64,000 nt of DNA from an uncultured Gammaproteobacteria bacterium (GTDB taxonomy: Bacteria > Pseudomonadota > Gammaproteobacteria > UBA6429 > Thiohalophilaceae). The notes below the pieces were generated by a model that searched no databases, was not told the DNA's origin, and was given only the letters and a program-made list of their open reading frames with translations. The stretch lies in NCBI GenBank assembly GCA_913064945.1, contig CAJYAN010000004.1, positions 221,608 through 285,607 of the forward strand. The letters run 5' to 3'. Of the stretch, positions 8,683 to 18,624 are shown piece by piece (position 1 is the stretch's first letter; each line of letters starts with the position of its first letter). The position numbers and the translations under genes are program-made.

Positions 8683-9402
8683 ATGGACAAATTCAATATC
8701 GGACATCACATCTCACAACAGTTTAATGCTGAACTGGAAGATATTCGCACACGCGTCATGCAAATGGGTGGCCTGGTCGAACAACAGTTACGGGATGCGG
8801 TTAAGTCGCTGGTCGAAATGGATGAAGCACTGGCGGAGATTGTTGTTACCAATGACTACAAAATCAATGCGCTGGAAGTTTCCATTGACGAAGAGTGTAC
8901 CCAGATCCTGGCGCGTCGCCAGCCGACCGCCAGTGACCTGCGTCTGGTAATTGCCGTCATCAAGACCATTACCGATCTGGAACGTATCGGTGATGAGGCT
9001 GAGCGTATTGGTCGCATGGCAATGCGATTCTCCTCGGAAAAAGGCAGCACCCGCATGTTGATGGGGATCCAGCATCTTGGTGAACACGTCATTAATATGC
9101 TGCACGACAGTCTGGATGCCTTTGCCCGTACCGATACGGAATCAGCCCTGACCGTTGCACGGAGTGACGCCAAGGCCGATCAGGAATACGAGAGCATTCT
9201 TCGTAATGTCATGACCTATATGATGGAAGACCCACGCTCCATTCCGCTGATGGTTGACATTATGTGGTCCGCACGCGCCCTGGAGCGTATTGGCGACCGC
9301 AGTCAGAATATTTGTGAGTACATTCTCTATCTGGTTAAAGGTAAAGACGTTCGTCATACCAGCCTGGACAAGGTAGAAAAAGACGCGCGTGGCGAAAACT
9401 AA
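8683..9402 (+). CDS. phoU: Phosphate signalling protein PhoU
   Basis: 239-residue all-helical protein with two PhoU repeats (about 20-110 and 125-215). Each carries the acidic metal-binding pattern of the family, for example DLERIGDEAERI in the first and ALERIGDRSQNI in the second. PhoU links the Pst transporter to PhoR and represses the Pho response when phosphate is plentiful. It usually ends a pstSCAB-phoU operon, but here it stands alone, 436 bp behind phoR, with a terminator straight after it. The pst genes must be elsewhere. Confidence 0.96.
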   Translation: MDKFNIGHHISQQFNAELEDIRTRVMQMGGLVEQQLRDAVKSLVEMDEALAEIVVTNDYKINALEVSIDEECTQILARRQPTASDLRLVIAVIKTITDLERIGDEAERIGRMAMRFSSEKGSTRMLMGIQHLGEHVINMLHDSLDAFARTDTESALTVARSDAKADQEYESILRNVMTYMMEDPRSIPLMVDIMWSARALERIGDRSQNICEYILYLVKGKDVRHTSLDKVEKDARGEN

Positions 9403-9425
9403 GTTCTAGCCAATGATCCAAATAG

Positions 9426-9457
9426 CCTCGCCATGTTCTGCATCGCGAGGTTTTTTT
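9426..9457 (+). terminator. Rho-independent terminator after phoU
   Basis: Stem CCTCGC (9426-9431) pairs with GCGAGG (9445-9450), followed by seven T residues. Confidence 0.85.
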
Positions 9458-9619
9458 ATTTTCACTGCTGATTCATTGTTGTAAAGTCTTTTGCCCCTCG
9501 ACTGGAGTTAGACGTATGACGGGGAGTGTCCATGCTGGTATTTCTGCCTGAGCATCAGTTAATCATAAAAGCTTTTTAATAATTTCTCTTTCCCCGCCTT
9601 TGGCGCTTGGCAGGCTGGC

Positions 9620-9659
9620 AGATCATAAAACTGTCATATTGTGTTTATGCCAGTGTCAT
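9620..9659 (+). promoter_or_regulatory. Pho boxes upstream of the porin gene
   Basis: At 9620-9637 the sequence AGATCATAAAACTGTCAT matches the last 15 bases of the 18-bp PhoB consensus exactly. A second, weaker unit follows at 9642-9659 and ends in GTGTCAT, keeping the 11-bp phase. This is about 85-120 bp before the porin start, a normal place for PhoB activation. Confidence 0.8.
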
Positions 9660-9742
9660 ATTCATACCGCAATATCTCCCTCCGTTGTTGATGAACAACA
9701 CTCTGAGTGATTTTTACAACTTAAAACTTTTGCGGAGAACTT

Positions 9743-10828
9743 ATGAACAAGAAAATTATTGCCATGGCAGTGAGCACCGCCCTGGCCATGCCCGGTCTGG
9801 TCAGTGCAGTAGAGGTGGCTGGTAAGGCGCTTCAAGTCTATGGCCAGGTGCATATGAGCGTTGATTCTGCGACAAACCATGATGCAAGTGGTAATAGTGT
9901 TAGCAAATTGAACATGTCCAGTAACTCTTCACGTCTGGGGTTTAAAGGTAATGGCGCTCTCGGTGGTGGTCTAAGCGGTTTTTATAAAATTGAAGCGGCA
10001 ATATATGCCACGGTAGGTGACGGTGCACATGATTTTGCACACCGTGCTTCTATCGTCGGTCTGAAGGGTGATTTTGGCTCTCTGGCGCTCGGCTATCAGG
10101 ATACCGTATACAAGGACACCTTTAAGAAATTCGATGTCATGGGTAATTCCATTGGCGATTCCCGAAATATCCTGGGTGAAGGGAAGTTTGATAAGCGCGC
10201 TAAAAATGGCCTCTATTATTATTCACCGAAGATGGGTGCCTTACAGTTGGGCCTTGGCTATTCAACTGCCTGGGAAAACAAGGCCATCAATGGTCAGAAC
10301 AATAATAATAACTCTCTGACTGATGTTGTTTTGTCCTATAAAGCCGATGCGCTGAGCCTGGCTGTCGGGTATGAACAGCAGAAGCTCATTGGCGTCTCTG
10401 CGGTTAACAATGAATCCACTCAAACCATTACGGGTACCCGTTTGGTCGGTGGTTACAAGACCGGCCCCATGGACATTCGCCTGGTTTATGAGCATGCGAC
10501 AAACTCCGGTACGGATAAAAGTGCAAGTCTTAACCGTAATAACTATGGTGCCGCGTTGGTGTACAAGGTGGGAGGTCCCGGTTCTGTTATCTTACAGTAC
10601 ATGAAAGCGGGTAAATCGGACGCGGGTAATGATGGTGCTAACCAGATTACCGTCGGTTACAGCTATGCGCTGGCGAAGAACTCAAAGACTTATATCATGT
10701 ATGACAAAATCAGCAACGATGCCGGGGCAAGTTACGGAATTGGCGCTGGCCATGATCTTAGTTACAAAAACGCTGTGAATGGTAAGGACGTGAGTGCCAT
10801 CTCTGTGGGTTATGTCTATAAGTTTTAA
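9743..10828 (+). CDS. Outer-membrane porin, predicted PhoB-regulated
   Basis: 361-residue Gram-negative porin (Porin_4 type). The signal peptide ends around residue 22 (VSA before VEV). The mature part shows alternating beta-strand patterns, family phrases such as SRLGFKGNGALGGGL, and ends in an aromatic residue (YVYKF), the signal for BAM insertion. It is preceded by GGAGAA and two Pho boxes, so it probably admits phosphate or other anions under starvation, like PhoE or OprP in other bacteria. It is not clearly homologous to OprP; selectivity cannot be read from the sequence. A strong hairpin terminator follows. Confidence 0.88.
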   Translation: MNKKIIAMAVSTALAMPGLVSAVEVAGKALQVYGQVHMSVDSATNHDASGNSVSKLNMSSNSSRLGFKGNGALGGGLSGFYKIEAAIYATVGDGAHDFAHRASIVGLKGDFGSLALGYQDTVYKDTFKKFDVMGNSIGDSRNILGEGKFDKRAKNGLYYYSPKMGALQLGLGYSTAWENKAINGQNNNNNSLTDVVLSYKADALSLAVGYEQQKLIGVSAVNNESTQTITGTRLVGGYKTGPMDIRLVYEHATNSGTDKSASLNRNNYGAALVYKVGGPGSVILQYMKAGKSDAGNDGANQITVGYSYALAKNSKTYIMYDKISNDAGASYGIGAGHDLSYKNAVNGKDVSAISVGYVYKF

Positions 10829-10917
10829 TCACGTTATGGACTTACCGCACATGGACGTGTGGTGAGACAGGGATGTTGTTGACTCCACTAAAAAAGCAAT
10901 TGGTTGAAGTAATATTA

Positions 10918-10941
10918 CCCCGCTACGGCGGGGCTTTTTTT
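10918..10941. terminator. Terminator between the convergent porin and Sel1 genes
   Basis: Stem CCCCGC (10918-10923), loop TACG, stem GCGGGG (10928-10933), then C and seven T. It serves the porin on the plus strand and lies just past the stop of the convergent Sel1-repeat gene. Confidence 0.88.
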
Positions 10942-10946
10942 GCTGT

Positions 10947-11519
10947 TTAATAGTTCGACCAGCGTTTGGCCTCCTGTGGGTCCTTTTTCAGGCCAAACAG
11001 ACCTTCAGCGTAGGCATGTGATAATGCCTGTCGGGCTGCCAGGTAGCCTTGTTGGGCTGATTTTTTCCAGAGACTTATGCCAACATCCTGTTCCTTGTTA
11101 CCGGCGATACCAAGCACATAGAGAGCCCCCAGATTATATTCGGCCGCCGCATGGTCTTTATCGGCAGCGACGGTCCACCACATGAGAGCATCACGGGAGC
11201 TTTTAACGACACCAAGGCCTTCATAGAAAATGACCCCCAGGTTGTATTGTGCATCGGCATTACCCTGGCGAGCCGCTTTTTTGAACCATTGCATTGCAGT
11301 GCGTGGATTCTTTTTTACCCCATAGCCATTGAGATAGAGCAGCCCCATATTGTACTGAGCATCGGCATTACCCTGTTTTGCCAGTGGTAACCAGCGTTGC
11401 CGTGCAGTCTGGTAGAGTTTTGCCTGATAGGCATTGAGGCCATCTTGCAGGGGGCCGGCGGCGAGATAGGTTGCCGGTAATAACAGCAGTAGAAGACTAA
11501 AGACGAATTGTTTTTGCAT
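10947..11519 (-). CDS. Secreted Sel1-like repeat protein
   Basis: 190 residues with a signal peptide (about 1-22) and about four tandem Sel1-like repeats of 36 residues from residue 38 on. Key repeat phrases are GNADAQYNMGLLYLNG, GNADAQYNLGVIFYEG and HAAAEYNLGALYV. Such solenoids mediate protein-protein contacts in the periplasm, often in envelope or signalling roles; the partner is unknown. It follows argF after 42 bp on the same strand, so it could be transcribed with argDF, but its function appears unrelated. Confidence 0.85.
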   Translation of the reverse strand: MQKQFVFSLLLLLLPATYLAAGPLQDGLNAYQAKLYQTARQRWLPLAKQGNADAQYNMGLLYLNGYGVKKNPRTAMQWFKKAARQGNADAQYNLGVIFYEGLGVVKSSRDALMWWTVAADKDHAAAEYNLGALYVLGIAGNKEQDVGISLWKKSAQQGYLAARQALSHAYAEGLFGLKKDPQEAKRWSNY

Positions 11520-11561
11520 ACTCTATTGATAGCAGAGAATTCAGAAAATGGAAACCTGTGG

Positions 11562-12470
11562 TTAACGTGTTGGGTTAAACAAATATTCCAGCAAGGCCTT
11601 TTGTGCATGCAGGCGATTCTCGGCCTCATCCCAGACAACGCTTTGCGGACCATCGATGATATCGGCAGTGACCTCCTCGCCGCGATGGGCGGGTAGGCAA
11701 TGCATGAAGAGGGCATCGGGTTTGGCGAGTTTCATTAATTCGGCATTGACCTGAAAACCGACAAAGCTTTGTTCCCGTATATGCTGTTCCTCTTCCTGGC
11801 CCATACTGGCCCAGACATCGGTGGCAACCAGATCGGCATGACAGACGGCCTCGCTGGGATCGTGACTGAGTTTGATGCAATCACCGGCAGCATTCATTAC
11901 ATCACGATTGGGTTCATAACCTGCCGGTGTGGCGATCTGAAGCGTAAAGTCAAACTGACGTGCGGCATTAATGTAAGAGTGGCACATATTATTACCATCG
12001 CCGATCCAGGCGACGGTTTTGCCGGCAATATCACCACGGTGTTCAATATAAGTTTGTATGTCGGCGAGTAGCTGGCAGGGGTGATACATGTCGGTCAGGG
12101 CATTGATAACCGGGACAGAAGAATGCGCCGCAAATTTTTCGAGATTATCATGTTCAAAGGTGCGAATCATAATCATGTCGACCATGCGGGACAGGACCCG
12201 GGCGCTGTCTTCAATGGGTTCGCCGCGACCTAGCTGTGTATCACGAGGCGAAAGAAAAATGGCGTGACCACCAAATTGTGCCATGGCCGCTTCGAACGAG
12301 ACCCGTGTGCGAGTGGAGGATTTGTCAAAGATCATTGCCAGGGTTTTATTTTTCAACAACTCGGGCGCATTACCTTTTTGATACTCCTGCTTTAGCGCTA
12401 TGGCGCGTTGAATTAGTGACTTGAGCTGGGTTTTTTCAATATCGAGTAAGGTCAGAAAATGCACGGTCAT
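11562..12470 (-). CDS. argF: Ornithine carbamoyltransferase
   Basis: 302-residue anabolic transcarbamylase making citrulline from ornithine and carbamoyl phosphate. The carbamoyl-phosphate site STRTR is at residues 52-56, HPCQ at 130-133 and the ornithine/catalytic HCLP at 257-260. Length is typical. It lies 18 bp downstream of argD on the same strand, forming an argD-argF operon. Confidence 0.97.
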   Translation of the reverse strand: MTVHFLTLLDIEKTQLKSLIQRAIALKQEYQKGNAPELLKNKTLAMIFDKSSTRTRVSFEAAMAQFGGHAIFLSPRDTQLGRGEPIEDSARVLSRMVDMIMIRTFEHDNLEKFAAHSSVPVINALTDMYHPCQLLADIQTYIEHRGDIAGKTVAWIGDGNNMCHSYINAARQFDFTLQIATPAGYEPNRDVMNAAGDCIKLSHDPSEAVCHADLVATDVWASMGQEEEQHIREQSFVGFQVNAELMKLAKPDALFMHCLPAHRGEEVTADIIDGPQSVVWDEAENRLHAQKALLEYLFNPTR

Positions 12471-12488
12471 CAGAGGACTCCTGTCCGG

Positions 12489-13664
12489 TTAGCCTTGCAG
12501 AAAATTCGCAATTAACTGGCTAACCTTGGTTGTGATTTGATCAGCGTCGGTATCGGTGATAATGAGCGCAGGTAGGAGGCGCACGACGCGCTCGGCTGTG
12601 ACATTGATCAGAATGCCATTATCAATACCCTGTTTTACCAGTTCGGTACAGGGACGATCCAGTTCAATGCCGAGCATTAAGCCTTTATGGCGTATCTGTA
12701 CGACACCTTTTATATTGGCGAGCCTTGCCTGGAAATCAGCGGCGATACGATCGCCCAGAACCGTCGCGCGCTGTTCCAGTTTATCGCCCTCCATGGTTTC
12801 GATCACCGCCAGCGCCGCGCTACAGGCGAGGGGATTGCCACCATAGGTCGAACCATGATTGCCGGGCATGAATACCTCGGCTGCCTTGCCGCGTGCCAGA
12901 CAGGCACCAATCGGAACACCATTACCGAGCGCCTTGGCGAGGGTCATGACATCAGGCTGGATCGCATTATGCTGATGGGCAAACCAGCGGCCGGTACGGC
13001 ACATGCCGGTCTGGATTTCGTCCAGCATCAGTAGCCAGTCGTGCTGATCGCAGATATTCCGCAGTGTATTTAAATACTGACTGTCCGGTATACGAATGCC
13101 GCCTTCACCGGTAATCGGTTCGACCAGGATGGCGACGACATTGGTATTATTTTGTGCGACACGTTGCACCGCCTCGACATCATCGTAGGGGACGCGCACG
13201 AAGCCCTGTACCAGCGGTTCGAATCCGGCCTGAATTTTGCGATTGCCAGTCGCCGAGAGTGTGGCCATGGTCCGGCCATGAAAGCTACCGTCCATGACAA
13301 TAATCGTCGGGACATCGATGCCTTTGCTATGACCGTATTTCCTGGCCAGTTTAATGGCGGCCTCGTTGGCCTCGGCACCGGAGTTGCTGAAAAAGACACG
13401 GTCCATAGCGGAGAGACGGCACAGACTATCCGCCAGTTGTGACTGTTTGGCGATGCTATAAATATTCGAGGTATGCAGCAGTTGACCCGCCTGCTCACAA
13501 ATGGCCGCCGTGATGGCCGGGTGGGCATGGCCGAGTGCCGTGACGGCGATACCACCCAGGGCATCCAGGTATTCTTTACCATTGTTGTCCCACAGGCGTG
13601 CGCCCTTTCCATGGGAAAAGGTGACGGCCTGTCGGACATAGGTCTGCATAATGTGATCGGTCAT
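12489..13664 (-). CDS. argD: Acetylornithine aminotransferase
   Basis: 391-residue class III PLP aminotransferase. Recognisable features are FFSNSGAEANEAAIK near residue 91, the cofactor-contacting Asp in LDEIQTG (D215) and the Schiff-base lysine K244 in TLAKALGNG. It converts N-acetylglutamate semialdehyde to N-acetylornithine and may also act in lysine synthesis. It is first in the argD-argF unit. The short distance to argF and the early HTSNIYS segment fit ArgD better than other omega-transaminases. Confidence 0.95.
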   Translation of the reverse strand: MTDHIMQTYVRQAVTFSHGKGARLWDNNGKEYLDALGGIAVTALGHAHPAITAAICEQAGQLLHTSNIYSIAKQSQLADSLCRLSAMDRVFFSNSGAEANEAAIKLARKYGHSKGIDVPTIIVMDGSFHGRTMATLSATGNRKIQAGFEPLVQGFVRVPYDDVEAVQRVAQNNTNVVAILVEPITGEGGIRIPDSQYLNTLRNICDQHDWLLMLDEIQTGMCRTGRWFAHQHNAIQPDVMTLAKALGNGVPIGACLARGKAAEVFMPGNHGSTYGGNPLACSAALAVIETMEGDKLEQRATVLGDRIAADFQARLANIKGVVQIRHKGLMLGIELDRPCTELVKQGIDNGILINVTAERVVRLLPALIITDTDADQITTKVSQLIANFLQG

Positions 13665-13876
13665 GTTGTGCGTCTACCACTGTCGCAAAAACAAAAGCAG
13701 CCTGTCGGGAAAGCCCGCAGAGACTGCCGGAAAAGCTGACTATTCTAGAGTGATGTGCTGTTGGCGGCAAATCCTACGCCAAAATAAGTGATAAAAAAAT
13801 AATCAGATTGTGTCGGCGTACGCCGGTCCGGCGGGGAAATCCAGGATAAATGTAATTGGTTTTGTGTTCGGACAAT

Positions 13877-13905
13877 AAAAAAAGGGGACGCATGGCGTCC
13901 CCTTT
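13877..13905 (-). terminator. Terminator after sodB
   Basis: Stem GGGGACGC (13884-13891) pairs with GCGTCCCC (13895-13902) around a 3-base loop. On the minus strand it is followed by a run of T (plus-strand A-run at 13877-13883), about 20 bp past the sodB stop. Confidence 0.88.
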
Positions 13906-13922
13906 GTGCTGCCTGGTGTGGA

Positions 13923-14501
13923 TTAAGCCAGGTTTTTGGCGACAAAATCCCAGTTGACCAGATTCCAGAACGCCTCGACATACTTGGGACGGGCGTTGCG
14001 GTAGTCGATATAATAGGCATGTTCCCAGACATCGCAGGTGAGTAGCGGGGTCTGACCGGCAGTTAACGGGCTGGCGGCATTGCTGGTGTTGACGATAGCG
14101 ATGCTGCCATCGCTATTTTTCACCAGCCAGGTCCAGCCAGAGCCGAAGTTGGTCACACAGGAAGTAGAGAATTTTTCCTTGAAGTCGGCAAACGAGCCAA
14201 AAGTCGAGTTAATGGCTTCGGCCACTGCACCACTGGGCTCGCCACCGCCGTTGGGGCTCAGGCAGTTCCAGTAAAAGGTGTGATTCCAGACCTGTGCGGC
14301 ATTGTTGAACAGACCTGCCTTAGCCTTCATGATGATATCTTCAAGACTGGCGTCAGCAAATTCAGTACCGGCGATTAGATTATTCAGGTTGGTCACATAG
14401 GTCTGATGATGTTTGCCATAGTGGTATTCCAGGGTCTCTGCAGAGATATGTGGTTCTAGAGCGTCTTTGGCGTAAGGCAGTTCCGGCAGTGTATGTGCCA
14501 T
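13923..14501 (-). CDS. sodB: Iron superoxide dismutase
   Basis: 192-residue Fe-type SOD converting superoxide to peroxide and oxygen in the cytoplasm. Metal ligands are H27, H74, D157 and H161, placed as in E. coli SodB. The iron-type signature around [14 protein letters not shown] is present. The ATG has an AGGAG site on the minus strand. It is monocistronic, with its own terminator. Confidence 0.96.
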   Translation of the reverse strand: MAHTLPELPYAKDALEPHISAETLEYHYGKHHQTYVTNLNNLIAGTEFADASLEDIIMKAKAGLFNNAAQVWNHTFYWNCLSPNGGGEPSGAVAEAINSTFGSFADFKEKFSTSCVTNFGSGWTWLVKNSDGSIAIVNTSNAASPLTAGQTPLLTCDVWEHAYYIDYRNARPKYVEAFWNLVNWDFVAKNLA

Positions 14502-14670
14502 TGTATAATTTCTCCTTTTTAAGAATTATGATGAACCCCATCGGGTCTGGCCGTCATGCGATGGCGCTGTAGCATGACAAAGAATAAAGTTATTTTACAG
14601 TGGCACCTGTTATTAACCAAGTGGATTTATAGGTTAAAGTGTCGGCAAATGTTATATAAGTTCCTGATCG

Positions 14671-16215
14671 ATGAATGCCATTGAATTAAGTCTGTTTTCC
14701 AGCCGCATTGCCGCGATCTGCGATGAGATGGGGGCAGTGCTGCAGCGGGCGGCTTTTTCGCCGAACATCCGGGATCGACTGGATTTTTCCTGTGCAATTT
14801 TCGATGCCGGTGGTGAGCTCTGTGCCCAGGCGGCACATATCCCGGTGCACCTGGGCAGTATGGCCTATGCCATGGCCGATATTGTTAGTCAAATCGACTG
14901 GCAGGTCGGAGATATGGTCATTGTGAATGACCCTTTTCTCGGTGGCACCCATCTGCCCGATGTGACCTTGATAGCCCCTGTGTTTATCGAGACCCGGCTA
15001 TTGGGTTTTGTGGCCAATCGTGCCCACCATGCTGATATCGGTGCTGAGTCGCCGGGCTCGATGCCCATCTCCACCTGTCTACAGGAAGAGGGCCAGATCA
15101 TCCCGCCGCAAAAACTGCTTCGCGCCGGTCAGCTGGACCAGGCCTTTCTCGAAGGGCTATTGGCGGCGACTCGTGGCGATGGACATGAAGGCCGTGGAGA
15201 CCTGAGCGCGCAGATCAGTGCCAATCACTGTGGTGTCAGTCGCCTGTCGGCGCTGATGACGCAAATGCGGGTAGTGAAGTTTTGTGAGGCATTGGCCGAC
15301 TTACAGAATTATGCCGCGCGGCTGGCGAGTCATGCCCTGGAGGCGATCCCGGATGGTGTGTATGAGTTTTGCGATTACCTGGACGATGATGGTGTGGCTC
15401 AGCAGGATATCGAAATTCGGGTGAAAGTTACCGTGCGGCATCAGCACGTGCATGTTGATTTCACGGGAACTGCCGGTCAGGTGAGCGGTAACGTCAATTG
15501 CCCGCTCTCGGTGGCCGCTGCGGGTGTTTATTATGTATTTCGATGTCTGATGCCGGTACAGACGCCGGCCTGTGCCGGCAGTTTTCGCCCCATTACCATC
15601 AATGCCCCCGAGGGCTGTCTGTTAAATGCCCGGCGACCGGCCGCTGTTGCCGCTGGTAATGTCGAGACCAGTTCACGTATTGTCGATGTGGTCATGGGGG
15701 CGCTGGCCAAGGCTATTCCGGATAATCTGGCTGCCGCCAGTCAGGGTAGTATGAATAATCTGGCCATGGGTGGTGAGGTCAACGACAGGTACTGGGATTA
15801 TTATGAAACCATCGGAGGAGGCATGGGTGCCAACAAGGCACACGCAGGCCTGTCGGCGGTACAGACGCACATGACCAATACGCTGAACACCCCCATCGAA
15901 GTGCTGGAGAGTCGTTTTCCCCTACGCGTGCGTCGCTATGCCGTACGTCAGAGTTCCGGTGGTCAAGGTCAGCACCGTGGTGGTGATGGCATACTACGTG
16001 AGTACGAATTCCTGCACCCGGCCACGGTAACGTTGATCACCGAGCGACGACGCCATCGTCCCTGGGGGCTGCATGGCGGTGGCGCAGGTGAGGCAGGGCT
16101 GAATCAATTGAATGGTCAAACCCTGGCGGCGAAAACAAGCTTCAAAGTTGAACGCGGCGATAGATTGACGATCCAGACCCCCGGTGGTGGGGGATGGGGT
16201 ATAAAAAACAAGTAA
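14671..16215 (+). CDS. Hydantoinase B/oxoprolinase family protein (HyuB-like), orphan
   Basis: 514 residues, the normal length of HyuB. It begins with the family pattern [20 protein letters not shown] and has [15 protein letters not shown] and a C-terminal GGGGWG end. HyuB subunits act with an ATP-using HyuA subunit in opening cyclic amides such as hydantoins or 5-oxoproline, or in acetone carboxylase-like reactions. No hyuA gene lies in the window, which is unusual. The ribosome-binding site is weak. Substrate is unknown; the family call is firm. Confidence 0.88.
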   Translation: MNAIELSLFSSRIAAICDEMGAVLQRAAFSPNIRDRLDFSCAIFDAGGELCAQAAHIPVHLGSMAYAMADIVSQIDWQVGDMVIVNDPFLGGTHLPDVTLIAPVFIETRLLGFVANRAHHADIGAESPGSMPISTCLQEEGQIIPPQKLLRAGQLDQAFLEGLLAATRGDGHEGRGDLSAQISANHCGVSRLSALMTQMRVVKFCEALADLQNYAARLASHALEAIPDGVYEFCDYLDDDGVAQQDIEIRVKVTVRHQHVHVDFTGTAGQVSGNVNCPLSVAAAGVYYVFRCLMPVQTPACAGSFRPITINAPEGCLLNARRPAAVAAGNVETSSRIVDVVMGALAKAIPDNLAAASQGSMNNLAMGGEVNDRYWDYYETIGGGMGANKAHAGLSAVQTHMTNTLNTPIEVLESRFPLRVRRYAVRQSSGGQGQHRGGDGILREYEFLHPATVTLITERRRHRPWGLHGGGAGEAGLNQLNGQTLAAKTSFKVERGDRLTIQTPGGGGWGIKNK

Positions 16216-16291
16216 CCAGGGTCGAGGTTCGGGGGACTAGGTGTTGGCTTCCTCGTGACTCATCCCTCGCAAACTCGGAGCTATTTTTAAG

Positions 16292-18064
16292 ATGTGCGGA
16301 ATTTGTGGCGAACTAAATTTTAAACAGGCGGCCGACATCCATGCGGTCAAGCGCATGTTGCCGAAGCTGGAGAGTCGCGGCCCGGATTTTGAAGACAGCT
16401 GGCAGCAGGGCCGCATCGCGCTTGGTCATCGACGCCTGGCGATTATCGATCTGTCGGCGCGTTCCAATCAACCCATGGCGGATCGGCCATTAGGTCTGAC
16501 CATTGTCTTCAATGGCGCGATCTATAATTATCGCGAACTGCGGCAGCAGTTTATTGCCGAGGGTTATGAATTTGCCAGCGACGGTGATACCGAGGTCATT
16601 ATCAAGGCCTATCACAAGTGGGGCGAGCGCTGCCCGGAATATCTGCACGGCATGTTTGCCTTTGCCATCTGGGATCAGAATAAACAGGTGCTGTTTGCCG
16701 CGCGGGACCGTATGGGCATTAAGCCATTTTATTTTTCGCACAATGAACAGCACTTTCGTTTTGCCTCCAATCCGCAGGCGCTGCTGGCGGCCGGTGATGT
16801 CGATACCAGTATCGACCCGGTGGCACTACACCACCAGTTTAGCCTGCACGCCGTCATCCCCGCGCCACGCACGATTTTAAATGGTGTGCGTAAGCTTAAG
16901 CCCGGTCATTCGTTGACGATTGATAAACAGGGCAAGCTGAGTGAACGCCGTTACTGGTTTCTGAAAGCGACACGACCCGATACGGTCTTATCCGAGCAGG
17001 AATGGACCGATGCCATCCACGATGCCTTGCGTGAGGCCGTGCGAAAACGTATTGATGTCGCCGATGTGCCGGTCGGTGTGCTGTTATCCGGTGGCCTCGA
17101 TTCCAGTCTGCTAGTGGCATTGCTGGCCGAGGCCGGTGTCAGAGACCTGCGGACCTTTTCCATCGGCTTTGAAGACCAGCCGGAGGAGAAGGGCAGTGAA
17201 TTTGAATTTTCCGATCAGGTCGTCGAGCGCTATCAGACACAGCATCACAAGTTTCATATTGCCAATAGCGAAGTCCTGCCACGCCTGCCCGAGGCGGTAC
17301 AGTTTATGGCGGAACCCATGTTCGGTCAGGATGCGGTGGCCTTTTATTTACTCTCCGAGCAAGTCTCAAAAAAGGTCAAGGTCGTCCAGAGTGGGCAGGG
17401 CGCCGATGAGGTCTTTGCCGGTTACTTCTGGTTTCAGAAAATGCAGGATGATATTAACGGCACCGATGTCGATCGCTTTGCCCGTTATTATTTTGATCGG
17501 CCGCATAGCGAGTTCCTGCAAATGGTCACCCCGGCGTACCGTGGTGCAGACTATACGACACAACGCATTGCCGAGCTGCTGGCGGAGCCGGATGCCGATG
17601 AATTTATGGATCGCGTCCTGCGTATGGATACCACCACGCTGGTTGTGGATGACCCGGTGAAACGGGTGGACAACATGACCATGGCCTGGGGTCTGGAGGC
17701 ACGTGTGCCGTTCCTGGATCACCAGCTAGTGGAACTGGCGGCGCAAATGCCCCCGGCATTGAAACTGGCCTCCGGTGGCAAGCACGTACTGAAGCAGATC
17801 TCCCGTGGCCTGATCCCGGATGCGGTGATTGACCGGCCCAAGGGCTATTTCCCCATGCCGGCCCTGAAATATGTCCGTGGCGAGTTTCTCGGCTGGATGC
17901 GGGATATTCTCGATTCACAGGCCTGCCGTAACCGGGGAATTTTCGAGCGGGCCTACGTGGAAAGGCTATTATCCGAGCCAGATCAACACTTTACTGCACT
18001 ACAGGGCAGCAAGCTCTGGCACCTGGCGTTGCTTGAATTATGGCTACAGAGCCATATAGATTAA
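16292..18064 (+). CDS. Asparagine synthase-family amidotransferase, possibly N-acetylglutaminylglutamine amidotransferase
   Basis: 590 residues with a class II glutamine amidotransferase domain (Cys2 after the start Met, MCGICGE; RLAIIDLS; FNGAIYNYRE) and an ATP-pyrophosphatase synthetase domain with SGGLDSSL. The opening MCGICGELNF, the length and phrases such as FSIGFED followed by EFEFSD resemble the enzyme that amidates N-acetylglutaminylglutamine, a dipeptide osmolyte. The partner GNAT/ATP-grasp gene normally beside it is missing here, so plain asparagine synthetase AsnB remains possible. Betaine synthesis genes elsewhere in the window make an osmolyte role plausible. Confidence 0.75.
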   Translation: MCGICGELNFKQAADIHAVKRMLPKLESRGPDFEDSWQQGRIALGHRRLAIIDLSARSNQPMADRPLGLTIVFNGAIYNYRELRQQFIAEGYEFASDGDTEVIIKAYHKWGERCPEYLHGMFAFAIWDQNKQVLFAARDRMGIKPFYFSHNEQHFRFASNPQALLAAGDVDTSIDPVALHHQFSLHAVIPAPRTILNGVRKLKPGHSLTIDKQGKLSERRYWFLKATRPDTVLSEQEWTDAIHDALREAVRKRIDVADVPVGVLLSGGLDSSLLVALLAEAGVRDLRTFSIGFEDQPEEKGSEFEFSDQVVERYQTQHHKFHIANSEVLPRLPEAVQFMAEPMFGQDAVAFYLLSEQVSKKVKVVQSGQGADEVFAGYFWFQKMQDDINGTDVDRFARYYFDRPHSEFLQMVTPAYRGADYTTQRIAELLAEPDADEFMDRVLRMDTTTLVVDDPVKRVDNMTMAWGLEARVPFLDHQLVELAAQMPPALKLASGGKHVLKQISRGLIPDAVIDRPKGYFPMPALKYVRGEFLGWMRDILDSQACRNRGIFERAYVERLLSEPDQHFTALQGSKLWHLALLELWLQSHID

Positions 18065-18204
18065 GTAACCGGGGGAGACCGCTATTATCCGAGTATTTAA
18101 CTAGGTCTTTATCAATTGCCCGCAGTATATTAGAATTAGCCTACATTGAGTCGCTGTGGCCTTGCCTGCGGCTAAGCCGATTAACCCAAGAGAAGGTTGT
18201 AGTT

Positions 18205-18525
18205 ATGGACGTCTTGCAAAGAATTGATCAGATTGTGAAAGAAAATCCCGTGGTAATTTTTATGAAGGGTACCCCCCAGATGCCACAGTGCGGTTTCTCC
18301 AGCCGTTCCGCGCAAGCCCTGCAGGCCTGCGGTCAGGAATTTGCCCATGTCAATGTGCTAATGGATATGGAAATTTTCGAGAACCTGCCGCGCTATCAGA
18401 ACTGGCCTACCTTCCCGCAGATTTATATCAATGGCGAATTGATTGGTGGCTGTGACATTACCCTGGAAATGTATCAGAAGGGCGAGTTGAAAAAGATGAT
18501 CGACGAGGCCGTGGCCGCAAAATAG
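18205..18525 (+). CDS. grxD: Monothiol glutaredoxin 4
   Basis: 106 residues from the ATG at 18205, which follows an AGAAGGTTG ribosome-binding site; the longer open frame starting inside the previous gene lacks support. It has the CGFS active site at residues 29-32, preceded by FMKGTPQMPQ, and WPTFPQIYINGELIGG further on. CGFS glutaredoxins carry [2Fe-2S] clusters with glutathione and BolA partners and hand them to apoproteins. A hairpin terminator follows directly. Confidence 0.96.
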   Translation: MDVLQRIDQIVKENPVVIFMKGTPQMPQCGFSSRSAQALQACGQEFAHVNVLMDMEIFENLPRYQNWPTFPQIYINGELIGGCDITLEMYQKGELKKMIDEAVAAK

Positions 18526-18550
18526 ATATCTCGAAGTGAACATAAAAAAA

Positions 18551-18571
18551 CCGGGCTTGCCCGGTTTTTTT
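18551..18571 (+). terminator. Terminator after grxD
   Basis: Stem CCGGG (18551-18555) and CCCGG (18560-18564) followed by seven T. Confidence 0.85.
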
Positions 18572-18624
18572 ATGTCAGGATATTCTGCATTGTGTCTTTT
18601 ACATCGTAAAGGAAGAGATAAGCC

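Noticed and set aside
18040..18204. Extended N-terminus for the glutaredoxin
   Set aside because: The upstream part overlaps the AsnB-like gene and lacks family similarity; the ATG at 18205 has a good ribosome-binding site.
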